Positions 1 through 7,503 of a DNA stretch of 64,000 bases are shown piece after piece. A program made the position numbers and the translations under genes. Origin of the DNA: Streptomyces ortus (GTDB lineage Bacteria; Actinomycetota; Actinomycetes; Streptomycetales; Streptomycetaceae). Within the stretch, counting starts at the first letter, position 1, and each line of letters begins with the position of its first letter. The notes beneath the pieces were generated by a model, which was not told where the DNA came from, searched no databases, and saw only the letters and a list, made by a program, of their open reading frames with translations. Location: the NCBI RefSeq assembly GCF_026341275.1, contig NZ_JAIFZO010000002.1:4246118-4310117 (forward strand), given 5' to 3'.

Positions 1-2
1 AC

Positions 3-815
3 CGCGAAGCCGCCTGCACCCGCACCGGCCCCTGCGCGAACAGTCACCGCAAGTGGGAGCAGCGCGCCACCACCGACCCCGACCGCATCCGCGCGGCCTG
101 GTCGCAGGCGCCGTTCAACGTCGGCATCGCCACCGGCCCCGCCGGCCTGGTCGTCATCGACCTGGACAAGCCCAAAAGCCAGGACAACGGCAACAGCAGT
201 GCGGACGCGCCTGACGGCACGGCGACCTTTAAGGCGCTCTGCGAGCGCACCGAGCAGCCCGTGCCCCGCACCCGCACGATCCGGACCGCGAGCGGTGGCA
301 GTCACCTGTACTTCACCGCCCCCGCCGCCGTACGCCTGCACAACACCGCCGGGACCCTCGCCCCACTGGTCGACAGCCGCGCATGGGGCGGCTACGTCGT
401 CGCAGCCGGCAGCACCGTCGACGGCCGGACGTACGAGGTCGAGGGCCCCGCGCTCCTCAACCCCCTGCCCTCGGGGTTGTTGGCGCTGCTCATCCCGCCG
501 CACCCGTCCACCACACCCCGGCCCGCGCTGGCGCCGGTACCGGCGCGCACGGGGCGGGGTGCAGACGCAGCCCTGATCTGGGCACGCAGGAACGTGCGGC
601 AGGCGCCGGAGGGCGCCCGTAACGTCCGCTTGCTGGAGAGCGCACGCGCCATGGGCCGCTTCGTCGCATGGGGCGACATCCCCCGTCACGTGGTCGAAGA
701 CGCTTTTCAAGGGGAGGGAGAGGCGGTCGGACTCCCCGCGGCCGAGTGCCGGACCACGATCCGCAGCGCACTGGACTGGTCCATCCGCACCTGCCGCCCC
801 AGGACAGCCGCATGA
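3..815 (+). CDS. bifunctional DNA primase/polymerase, 5'-truncated by window edge
   Basis: The frame is open from position 3 to the TGA at 813-815, giving 270 visible residues; the true start lies left of the window. The visible part resembles the prim-pol domain of actinomycete integrative elements: a Cys/His patch (CTRTGPCANSH) near the edge, a TTDPDRIRAAW segment, then NVGIATG followed by VVIDLD, whose two aspartates are the expected metal ligands, and later GGSHLYF. Family members act as replication primase/polymerase of plasmids, phages and AICEs. The stop overlaps the next start in an ATGA, so this gene is translationally coupled to a small protein and a DUF3631 ATPase. Together these probably form the replication module of the element inserted at the tRNA-Ser gene. 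The left half is absent, so nothing can be said about any N-terminal or regulatory region. Confidence 0.88.
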   Translation, partial: REAACTRTGPCANSHRKWEQRATTDPDRIRAAWSQAPFNVGIATGPAGLVVIDLDKPKSQDNGNSSADAPDGTATFKALCERTEQPVPRTRTIRTASGGSHLYFTAPAAVRLHNTAGTLAPLVDSRAWGGYVVAAGSTVDGRTYEVEGPALLNPLPSGLLALLIPPHPSTTPRPALAPVPARTGRGADAALIWARRNVRQAPEGARNVRLLESARAMGRFVAWGDIPRHVVEDAFQGEGEAVGLPAAECRTTIRSALDWSIRTCRPRTAA

Positions 816-1165
816 CCCGCCACCCCACCCCCCTCTTGAAAAGCATCGTGGGCACCCCCACCGGGCCCAGCCCCGCCGAACCGGCCGCACCTGCAACCGG
901 CCCTAGCGCGCCGAAGATCGCCGCCGAAGGCGTCCGCACTGCTCTTGGCCCTGATCCGCACCGGGGCGACGGCCGGTACCCCGTGGCGTGGCTGTCCATC
1001 GTCGCGCCACTAGGCGCAGTCCCTACCGCCACCTCGAAATGCCTGTGCGGCAGGGACCGCAGCGCGGTGGGCCACGCCAAGGTGCTCGCACTGATCACCG
1101 ATCACGCTGACCACCGAGACGCCTGCCCGCTCCGTACCCCCCAGGAAGGTAGGGCCGCCGCATGA
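812..1165 (+). CDS. small Cys/His-rich protein of the integrative element
   Basis: A 117-residue reading frame starts at the ATG of an ATGA overlap with the primase/polymerase stop and ends in another ATGA overlap with the DUF3631 gene, so it sits in a tightly coupled three-gene operon. I do not recognise the family. The N-terminal half is Pro/Ala-rich and probably disordered. The C-terminal half has KCLCGRD followed by GHAKVLALITDHADHRDAC, a Cys-x-Cys ... His ... His-x2-His-x3-Cys spacing that could bind one zinc ion. Its position between two replication-type genes suggests a DNA-binding or primase accessory role, which is inference only. Confidence 0.72.
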   Translation: MTRHPTPLLKSIVGTPTGPSPAEPAAPATGPSAPKIAAEGVRTALGPDPHRGDGRYPVAWLSIVAPLGAVPTATSKCLCGRDRSAVGHAKVLALITDHADHRDACPLRTPQEGRAAA

Positions 1166-2415
1166 CCGCACCCGACCCCATCGACGGCGCCGTACTGCTC
1201 GACGAGGTGGAAGCCTTCCACCGACGCTTCAACGTCTTCCCCACCGAGCACGCCTACACCGCCGTGGCCCTGTGGGACGCGCACGCGCACCTGATCGAGG
1301 CACTCGACGGCACCGCTCGCATCGCTTTCTTGAGCCCCGAACCGGGATCGGGGAAGTCACGGGCACTGGAGATCATCGAAACGCTCACTCCGCGCTCCGC
1401 GACCACGGTCAACGCGTCCGCCAACGCGCTGTTCCGGCTGGTAGCGGCCGACGCGGGAACGCCAACGCTGCTGTTCGACGAGATCGACACCGTGTTCGGG
1501 CCCAAGGCCGGCGGGAACGAAGAGGTCCGCGGGTTCCTCAACTCCGGCTACCGGCGCGGAGCCAAGTCCCTGCGCTGCGTCGGAGAAGGCTCCGACCAGA
1601 AAGCAGGCTGGTTCGACTCGTTCTGTGCGGTCGCCATGGCGGGGCTCGGATCGCTGCCGGACACGATCCTGACCAGGTCCGTCATCATCCGCATGCGCAA
1701 GAAGGCGCCCAACGAGACGTGCGAGCCCTACCGGCGCCGCGTCCACGAGAAGCAGGGCCACATCCTGCGGGACCGGCTCGCAGAGTGGACCGCCACCATT
1801 GAGGACCAGATCGCGGACGCGTGGCCGGAGATGCCCGAGGGTGTCTCCGACCGGCCGGCCGACGTGTGGGAGCCGCTGCTGGCGGTGGCGGACGCGGCCG
1901 GTGGTGACTGGCCTGAGCGGGCCCGTGCCGCCTGCGTGGCACTCATCAAGGCCGCGGCGCAGGGCGGTGAGGCGTCCTTGGGGGTGCGGCTGCTGACGGA
2001 CCTGCGCGACAAGGTGTACTGCGGCTCCGACCGCATGCCGACTGCCGCGATCCTCGAAGTGCTCCTCTCCCTCGATGACGCCCCGTGGGCCGACATGAGC
2101 GAGGACGGGCAGAACGTCAAGCCCCTCACCGCGCGCGGTCTGTCCCGGCTCCTGAGCCACTACGTGCGCCCCGACAACACCCCCATCAAACCCCGCGGCA
2201 TCCGGGTGGGCAGCGGTACCCCCAAGGGCTACTACGCGGAAGACCTCAGCGATGCGTGGGCGCGCTACTGCCCCCCTTCCCCTGAGAAGTCCGCAACATC
2301 CGCAACGTCCGCAACATCGCAGGTCAACGGGGGTGAATCTGTGGCGGATACCCCTTCCGAGAGCCGCCACATGCCCGCGGAAACCGACACACGCCAACTC
2401 CGCATCGCGAGCTGA
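1162..2415 (+). CDS. DUF3631-type P-loop ATPase of the integrative element
   Basis: 417 residues. A Walker A motif (SPEPGSGKS, residues about 58-66) and a Walker B motif (TLLFDEID, about 102-109) mark a P-loop ATPase. Overall layout matches DUF3631 proteins, which usually accompany prim-pol genes in actinobacterial plasmids, phages and AICEs and are thought to be replicative helicase or loader-like ATPases. The start is the ATG of an ATGA overlap with the preceding small gene. The C-terminus ends in a Ser-Ala-Thr repeat (about residues 376-386) encoded by three 9-bp copies of TCCGCAAC, a motif that recurs beyond the stop codon. No fold beyond the N-terminal ATPase can be assigned by eye. Confidence 0.85.
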   Translation: MTAPDPIDGAVLLDEVEAFHRRFNVFPTEHAYTAVALWDAHAHLIEALDGTARIAFLSPEPGSGKSRALEIIETLTPRSATTVNASANALFRLVAADAGTPTLLFDEIDTVFGPKAGGNEEVRGFLNSGYRRGAKSLRCVGEGSDQKAGWFDSFCAVAMAGLGSLPDTILTRSVIIRMRKKAPNETCEPYRRRVHEKQGHILRDRLAEWTATIEDQIADAWPEMPEGVSDRPADVWEPLLAVADAAGGDWPERARAACVALIKAAAQGGEASLGVRLLTDLRDKVYCGSDRMPTAAILEVLLSLDDAPWADMSEDGQNVKPLTARGLSRLLSHYVRPDNTPIKPRGIRVGSGTPKGYYAEDLSDAWARYCPPSPEKSATSATSATSQVNGGESVADTPSESRHMPAETDTRQLRIAS

Positions 2416-2538
2416 CCAGCCACAACAACCGATGCCGCCACGTGCCTCGCGTGGCGGCATCTATCCGCAACAAAAACGGCATCCGCCACAGATACAAGCC
2501 GCTGACCAGCAATGTTGCGGCGTGGCGGATGTTGCGGA
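2290..2538. repeat. TCCGCAAC iterons and inverted repeats before xis
   Basis: TCCGCAAC occurs as three direct copies with 9-bp period (2290-2297, 2299-2306, 2308-2315), again at 2464-2471, and inverted (GTTGCGGA) at 2531-2538, with a near copy at 2514-2521. The 14-mer TCCGCAACATCCGC at 2290 has an exact reverse complement at 2525-2538. Between them lies a perfect hairpin, GCCGCCACG ... CGTGGCGGC, at about 2433-2457. Iterons plus hairpins next to a replication operon suggest an origin or a binding site for element-encoded proteins; this is inference. Confidence 0.55.
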
Positions 2539-2573
2539 TTCCCCAGAAGGAAGAAGACAGAAGGAGTCCCACC

Positions 2574-2762
2574 TTGGCCGGCACCAAGATGCTCAAGCTC
2601 CGCGAAGTGCTCGAAGAGATCGAGATGAGCCGCGCCGCCTTCTACCGCATGCGCGCCCGTGGACATGCTCCCCGCCTCCAGAAACTCCCGAACGGGCAGC
2701 TCCGCGTGCGCCGTTCCGACCTGGACACGTGGTGGGCGCGGTGTGAGGAAAACGCTGCGTAG
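2574..2762 (+). CDS. excisionase (Xis), small winged-helix protein
   Basis: 62 residues from a TTG at 2574, chosen because AAGGAG lies at 2561-2566, seven bases upstream; an internal ATG at 2589 has no comparable ribosome site. The product has an MerR/AlpA-like helix-turn-helix (LREVLEEIEMSRAAFYRMRA) followed by a wing (LPNGQLRVRRSDLDTWW), the typical form of excisionases encoded just upstream of tyrosine integrases in AICEs. It should bind near the attachment site and direct the integrase towards excision. A terminator-like hairpin and the integrase gene follow 62 bp downstream. The family assignment is confident; the function is inferred from position. Confidence 0.85.
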   Translation: MAGTKMLKLREVLEEIEMSRAAFYRMRARGHAPRLQKLPNGQLRVRRSDLDTWWARCEENAA

Positions 2763-2780
2763 TTCTCCAGCAACCAACCG

Positions 2781-2807
2781 AGGGGCCCGCCGATCTGGTG
2801 GGCCCCT
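2781..2807. terminator. hairpin between xis and int
   Basis: An inverted repeat AGGGGCCC ... GGGCCCCT with an 11-base loop lies between the xis stop and the int start. It could attenuate xis-int read-through or hide the int ribosome site. It has no T-run, so termination is uncertain. Confidence 0.5.
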
Positions 2808-2824
2808 CTCCTCATGGGAGAGAA

Positions 2825-4234
2825 ATGCTCACGTACGACGTCGACATCTGGTCCATCCGCAAGCGAGCAGGACGTCCGAAGCCCTACGAACTGCGCTGGC
2901 GAGTCGGTTCACAACCGCACTCCAAGAGCTTCAAGCTCAAGCCACAGGCGGACGGTCGCCGCTCCGAGCTGATGACCGCGCTTCGGGAGCGCGAGCAGTT
3001 CGACGAGGACACGGGCGTACCGGCGCGCGAGTTGGCCGTACGTACCTCGCCGACCTGGTACGACCACGCCACCGCGTACGTGCTCATGAAGTGGACGCGC
3101 GCGGCGGCCAAGCACCGTGCCAGCATCGCCGAAGCACTCGCGGTCGTCACTCCGACACTGGTCACGACCACCCGGGGCGCCCCGGATTCCAAGATCCTGC
3201 GAGCAGCGCTCTATCAGTGGGCCTTTCGCGCGGCGCCGGGGCCGGACGGTCGGTTGACCGCCCGGCATGCCGTCGAAGAGCCCCCGCAAGAGATCCGATC
3301 GGCCCTCTCCTGGATTTCCAAGCATTCGATGCAGGTCAAGGCCCTCGAAGATCCCGCGCTCCTGCGCCCCGCCCTCGAAGCGCTGTCGCGCCGCATGGAC
3401 GGCAAGAAAGCCGCTGAGAACACCGCTCGCCGGAAGCGCATGGTGCTGAGCAACTTCCTTCGGTACACAGTGGAGGAGAAAGGACTGCTGTCCGCCAACC
3501 CGCTCCTGCGTGTGGACTGGACACCACCGGAGACGGACGACGAGATCGATTTCCGGTACGTGCCCGGTCCGACGATGGCCCGTTCGTTCATCACCGCCGT
3601 GCGGGACTCCGGGACGCGCGGACAGCACCTCGAAGCGTTCTTCGGGTGCCTGTACTACGCCGCGATGCGCCCCTCCGAAATCGCCTCGCTCAAGGCCTCA
3701 GACTGCACGCTGCCTCCGGACACCGAGGACGCTGCGGAGCAGTGGGGCGAGCTGCTGTTGGGGGAGAGTCGCCCCGAAGTCGGGGGTGGCTGGACGGATG
3801 ACGGCGCGGCCTATGAGGCGCGCGGCCTCAAGCGTCGGGCCCGTGGGGCGACACGGTCCGTACCGATCCCCCCGCTCCTCGTACGGATGCTGCGGGACCA
3901 CATCGCGGCCTACGGGACGGCCCCTGACGGTCGTCTGTTCCGTGCGGCGAAGGGTGGTCGGGTCGGGTCGAACGAGTACTGCAGTCTGTGGGAGGCGGCT
4001 CGGGCCGCGGTGCTCTCAGAGGCGGACGCGGCAACGCCTCTCGCTCGCGTCCCGTACTCGCTCCGTCACGCCGGAGTGTCCCTGTGGATCAAGTCGGGGG
4101 TGGACCCCGTGGAAGTCGCCCGCCGTGCCGGCCACAGCATCGCCGTGCTGTTCCGCTTCTACGCCAAGATCCTGCGGGGCGAGCAGTCGCGCTCCAACCA
4201 GCTCATCACGGAGGAGCTGAACAAGGGCGGGTAG
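2825..4234 (+). CDS. tyrosine recombinase/integrase of the integrative element
   Basis: 469 residues from ATG 2825, with GGGAG at 2816-2820. The N-terminal part is a SAM-like/core-binding region; the C-terminal part is a tyrosine recombinase catalytic domain. Visible catalytic signatures are the first Arg in CLYYAAMRPSEIASL (about residue 280), the second box PYSLRHAGVSL (about 412), GHSIAVLFRFYAKIL with the GH and the probable nucleophile Tyr (about 433-446). The length is normal for AICE integrases. It is the last element gene before the tRNA-Ser(UGA) gene, whose 3' end faces it, as expected for an integrase acting at a tRNA 3' end. A strong bidirectional terminator follows. Expected role: site-specific integration and, with Xis, excision. 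Confidence 0.93.
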   Translation: MLTYDVDIWSIRKRAGRPKPYELRWRVGSQPHSKSFKLKPQADGRRSELMTALREREQFDEDTGVPARELAVRTSPTWYDHATAYVLMKWTRAAAKHRASIAEALAVVTPTLVTTTRGAPDSKILRAALYQWAFRAAPGPDGRLTARHAVEEPPQEIRSALSWISKHSMQVKALEDPALLRPALEALSRRMDGKKAAENTARRKRMVLSNFLRYTVEEKGLLSANPLLRVDWTPPETDDEIDFRYVPGPTMARSFITAVRDSGTRGQHLEAFFGCLYYAAMRPSEIASLKASDCTLPPDTEDAAEQWGELLLGESRPEVGGGWTDDGAAYEARGLKRRARGATRSVPIPPLLVRMLRDHIAAYGTAPDGRLFRAAKGGRVGSNEYCSLWEAARAAVLSEADAATPLARVPYSLRHAGVSLWIKSGVDPVEVARRAGHSIAVLFRFYAKILRGEQSRSNQLITEELNKGG

Positions 4235-4236
4235 CG

Positions 4237-4263
4237 GGCCCACTCTGGCCCACAGATGGCCCA
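4237..4263. repeat. phased GGCCCA repeats downstream of int
   Basis: Three GGCCCA copies start at 4237, 4247 and 4258, that is 10 and 11 bases apart, on the same face of the helix. Their place between int and the presumed attachment site makes integrase arm-type sites or Xis sites a reasonable guess. Confidence 0.4.
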
Positions 4264-4319
4264 TACGCACTGGTCAGATGTGGGACAGAGGCGAGTCAGG
4301 GTGAGACAGGCTGAACACA

Positions 4320-4352
4320 GAAGGGGTGCCCCTCCGGAGAGGGGCACCCCTT
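4320..4352. terminator. strong bidirectional terminator after int
   Basis: A near-perfect inverted repeat, AAGGGGTGCCCCTC ... GAGGGGCACCCCTT with a four-base loop, flanked by A and T residues. It lies between the convergent int and tRNA-Ser/htrA genes. Confidence 0.8.
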
Positions 4353-4378
4353 CTGACCTGCACAACATCTGACCTGCG

Positions 4379-4430
4379 CGGTGGGTGTGGGATTTGAACC
4401 CACGGTCACATCGCTGCGACGACGGTTTTC
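4379..4430. other. inferred attachment site (attR/attL) in the tRNA-Ser 3' half
   Basis: Elements of this kind integrate into tRNA 3' ends and keep the tRNA intact. The integrase gene lies 145 bp from this tRNA's 3' end with no other gene between, so the crossover core should lie in the anticodon-to-acceptor portion. The matching direct repeat would be at the other element end, outside the window, so exact limits cannot be given. Confidence 0.5.
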
Positions 4431-4465
4431 AAGACCGTTCCCTTAGGCCGCTCGGGCAACCCACC
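4379..4465 (-). tRNA. tRNA-Ser (anticodon UGA)
   Basis: Read on the minus strand the gene starts GGTGGGTTGCCCGAG and ends with the complementary ACCCACC plus a G discriminator; CCA is not encoded. The anticodon arm is ACGGT-CTTGAAA-ACCGT, giving UGA, which reads UCA/UCG-type serine codons. A long variable arm follows, typical of class II serine tRNAs, then the T arm GTGGGTTCAAATCCCAC. Its 3' end faces the integrase of the adjacent element, so the 3' portion is the likely attachment core. Confidence 0.95.
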
Positions 4466-4506
4466 CCGCGCCGCTGAGAGATCGGCGCGGGGACAAGACT
4501 AACCGG

Positions 4507-6108
4507 TCAGCTGTCGCCTTCGCGCTGGCCCAGGGTCACTTCGGCCGTCCGCTGCTTGCCGTCGCGCGTGTAGGTGAGCTTGACGGTGTCGCCGGGCTGG
4601 TGGGTCCAGATCTCCCCGATGAGGGTGGGGCCGCTGTCGATCACCCGGTCGTCGAGCTTGGTGATGACGTCGCCGGGCTTGAGACCGGCCTTGGCGGCGG
4701 GGCCGTTCGGTGTGATCGCGTCGGAGTTGCCGGCGCCCTGTTCGGTGATCTTCGCGCCCGTGCCCTCCTCCAGGGAGACGGAGGCACCGATGACCGGGTA
4801 GACGGGCTTGCCCGTCCTGATGAGCTGCTGGGCGACGTTCTTCGCCTGGTTGATCGGGATCGCGAAGCCCAGGCCGATGGAGCCGGACTGGCTCGTGCCG
4901 CCCAGGCCGCCGCCGGTGGACTGGATCGCGGAGTTGATGCCGATCACCGAGCCCTTGGCGTCCAGGAGCGGGCCACCGGAGTTGCCCGGGTTGATCGAGG
5001 CGTCGGTCTGCAGGGCGCTCATGTACGAGGCCTTGCTGCTGGAGCTGCCGTCGCTGGAGGCGACCGGGCGGTTCTTCGCGCTGATGATGCCCGTGGTCAC
5101 CGTGTTGGAGAGCCCGAACGGAGCGCCGATCGCGATGGTCGAGTCGCCGACCGCGATCTTGTCCGAGTTGCCGAGCGGCAGCGGCTTGAGGTTGTCCGGC
5201 GCCTTCTTGAGTTTGATGACCGCGACGTCGTAACCCTGGGCGTGGCCGACCACCTCGGCGTCGTACTTCTTGCCGTTCGAGAAGGTGGCCGACAGCTTGC
5301 CGCTCTCGACCGCCTCGGCGACCACGTGGTTGTTGGTGAGGATGTGGCCCTGCTTGTCGAAGACGAAGCCGGTGCCCGTGCCGCCCTCGCCGTTGCTGCC
5401 CTCGGCCTCGATGGTGACCGTGCTCGGCAACGCGGTGGCGGCCACGTTCGCGACCGTGCCCGCGTCGCGTTTGAGGTCGCCGCCGCTCTCGGACGAGGAG
5501 ACCGTCGTCGAGCCGGAGGAGTCGTCGTTGCGGTCCGCCGCCCAGTAACCGATACCACCGCCCACGCCGCCCGCGATCAGCGCCGCCACCAGGACCGCGG
5601 CGACCAGGCCGCCGCGTCCGCCGGACTTCGCCTTGGGGGCGGGCTGCTGGTACGAGGAGCCCCAGACGTCCCCGGAGCTGCTTTCGCCGCCGCCTCCGTA
5701 GGGGCCCGAACCGCCTTCGCCCCCGCCTCCGTAGGGACCCGGACCGCCCGTGCCCGCGCCTCCGTACGGGCCGGAGCCGCCTTCGCCCGCTCCCGCGTAC
5801 GGGCCGGAGTGCGCCTCGTTCGCGTACGCCGGTGTCGTCGGCGGAGGGGGCGGCCAGGCGCCTCCTTCCGGAGCCGGAACGGCACCCTGGGGCGCCCCGG
5901 GAGGCGTCGGGGGCAACGTGGCCGTCGGCGCGTCTCCCGGGGAGGAGCCCGGCCCCTGGGGCCGGTTCATGCCCTCATGGGGGCCCGCGGGACCCGCTCC
6001 GGGCGCTGCCGACTGCTCCGGGGGCACGGAAGCAGCGGGAGTATCCACCGGCACGGGAGGTGCAGACGGGGCCGGGGGTACCGCAGTGCCCTCGTTCTCG
6101 GTGCTCAC
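4507..6108 (-). CDS. HtrA/DegP-like membrane-anchored serine protease with PDZ domain
   Basis: 533 residues from GTG 6108, preceded by AGGAAGAG; a longer upstream frame exists but lacks a good ribosome site. Residues 1-165 are a Pro/Gly-rich cytoplasmic segment with GPYGG-type repeats. A single transmembrane helix follows (about 167-190), then a trypsin-like protease domain with His261 (LTNNHVV), Asp294 (GYDVAVIKL) and Ser377 (INPGNSGGP), and a C-terminal PDZ domain (about 440-530). Such proteins are extracytoplasmic quality-control proteases acting on misfolded envelope or secreted proteins. It is transcribed away from the GDPD gene and ends 42 bp from the tRNA-Ser gene. The catalytic triad is complete. 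Which Streptomyces HtrA paralogue it is cannot be fixed from the sequence alone. Confidence 0.93.
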   Translation of the reverse strand: MSTENEGTAVPPAPSAPPVPVDTPAASVPPEQSAAPGAGPAGPHEGMNRPQGPGSSPGDAPTATLPPTPPGAPQGAVPAPEGGAWPPPPPTTPAYANEAHSGPYAGAGEGGSGPYGGAGTGGPGPYGGGGEGGSGPYGGGGESSSGDVWGSSYQQPAPKAKSGGRGGLVAAVLVAALIAGGVGGGIGYWAADRNDDSSGSTTVSSSESGGDLKRDAGTVANVAATALPSTVTIEAEGSNGEGGTGTGFVFDKQGHILTNNHVVAEAVESGKLSATFSNGKKYDAEVVGHAQGYDVAVIKLKKAPDNLKPLPLGNSDKIAVGDSTIAIGAPFGLSNTVTTGIISAKNRPVASSDGSSSSKASYMSALQTDASINPGNSGGPLLDAKGSVIGINSAIQSTGGGLGGTSQSGSIGLGFAIPINQAKNVAQQLIRTGKPVYPVIGASVSLEEGTGAKITEQGAGNSDAITPNGPAAKAGLKPGDVITKLDDRVIDSGPTLIGEIWTHQPGDTVKLTYTRDGKQRTAEVTLGQREGDS

Positions 6109-6466
6109 AGCTCTTCCTCTCGATCCACGGCTGTTCAGTAAGTTCGTTTCCGGTCGCGTACGGTCGCGTTCGGTCGCACGTGTTCGGAACTCCACCACGC
6201 ACGCTCAGGAACCGGCACGATTCAGCTGTGCATGTGCTTTTGTATGCCGTCAGCTTTTCCCACGGGACGTCAGGGCGCCATAAGCGGCACCTGTGACTTG
6301 GAGATCTTCATTTATATAGGACAGGTCTGACAAAAACACTGCACCGCCCGCGCTGCCGACCCCGCCGCCACCCCGCTGCCGATCCGGCCGCCACCCCGCC
6401 GCCGATCCGGTCACCAGTTCAGCCGCCGGTCCCACGCGTACCCACCAGCGATGGCACCATGACGCG
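6109..6466. other. divergent intergenic region htrA / GDPD gene
   Basis: The left part is relatively AT-rich (TTTATATAGG and CAAAAACA around 6309-6340) and probably holds the htrA promoter on the minus strand. The right part holds two tandem copies of a 23-bp unit (6364-6386 and 6387-6409, one mismatch). No gene is supported here. Confidence 0.5.
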
Positions 6467-7279
6467 GTGACCCACGCACGACAGCACCCGACCCAGGTCG
6501 TCGCCCACCGCGGGGCCTCCGAAGAGGCCCCCGAGCACACCCTGGCCGCGTACGAGAAAGCGATCGAGGACGGGGCCGACGCCCTGGAATGCGATGTACG
6601 GCTGACCGCGGACGGGCATCTCGTCTGCGTCCACGACCGCCGCGTCAACCGCACCTCCAACGGTCGCGGAGCCGTCTCCGCCCTGGAGCTCGCGGATCTC
6701 GCCGCCCTGGACTTCGGCTCCTGGAAGAACCGCGACGAGGCACCCGACTGGGAGCAGCAGCGGCCCCCCTCCTGGGAACAGCAGTCCGTCCTCACACTGG
6801 AGCGCCTGCTCGAACTCGTGGCCGACGCCGGCCGTCCCGTACGGCTCGCCATCGAGACGAAACACCCCACCCGCTGGGCCGGCCAGGTCGAGGAGCGGCT
6901 GCTGGTCCTCCTGAAGCGCTTCGCCCTGGACGCGCCGTCCTCGCCCGCCGAGTCGCCGGTACGCGTCATGAGCTTCTCGGCGCGCTCCCTGCAGCGCGTC
7001 CGCGCCGCGTCCCCGATGATGCCGACGGTCTATCTGCTGCAGTTCGTCTCACCCCGGCTGCGCGACGGGCGGCTGCCCCCGGGGGTCCGGATCGCCGGTC
7101 CCTCGATGCGGATCGTGCGCAGTCACCCGGCGTACATCGAGCGGCTGAAGCGGGCCGGCCACCAGGTGCACGTGTGGACGGTGAACGACGCCGAGGACGT
7201 CGACCTCTGCCTCGGACTCGGCGTCGACGCCATCATCACCAACCGCCCGCGCGCGGTGCTGCGCCAGCTGGGCCGCTGA
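6467..7279 (+). CDS. glycerophosphodiester phosphodiesterase
   Basis: 270 residues from GTG 6467. The GDPD signature is clear: VVAHRGASEEAPEHTLAAY near the N-terminus with the catalytic HRG, ALECDVRLTADGHLVCVHD with metal ligands Glu/Asp and the second His, and IETKHPT further on. It has no signal peptide, so a cytoplasmic enzyme is expected that hydrolyses glycerophosphodiesters to glycerol-3-phosphate plus an alcohol, in phospholipid turnover or phosphate scavenging. It is divergently placed to the htrA-like gene and stands 224 bp upstream of an HATPase gene. Length is normal for bacterial GDPDs. Confidence 0.93.
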   Translation: MTHARQHPTQVVAHRGASEEAPEHTLAAYEKAIEDGADALECDVRLTADGHLVCVHDRRVNRTSNGRGAVSALELADLAALDFGSWKNRDEAPDWEQQRPPSWEQQSVLTLERLLELVADAGRPVRLAIETKHPTRWAGQVEERLLVLLKRFALDAPSSPAESPVRVMSFSARSLQRVRAASPMMPTVYLLQFVSPRLRDGRLPPGVRIAGPSMRIVRSHPAYIERLKRAGHQVHVWTVNDAEDVDLCLGLGVDAIITNRPRAVLRQLGR

Positions 7280-7503
7280 AACCACTCCCCTCCCGATCCC
7301 CACAGGCCCCACACGTTCCGCCCACCAGGGGCCGCATCTCGGCCATATGGTCGATTTCCGGCCGGTCGATTACAGGGAGTGCTCCGGCGCACTCGTTCCG
7401 TGTTCGATCGTTGCGAGTGCGTCACCGCACGCGCACTGGCCGGTTTCCGGCCCATCCCAGAAGGGCATTCACACCGTGGCGTGGGGCAAAGGAGGTCTCG
7501 GGG

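Noticed and set aside
4600..6141. Long plus-strand frame opposite the htrA-like gene
   Set aside because: The minus-strand protease has a full catalytic triad, PDZ domain and ribosome site; the plus frame is a shadow.
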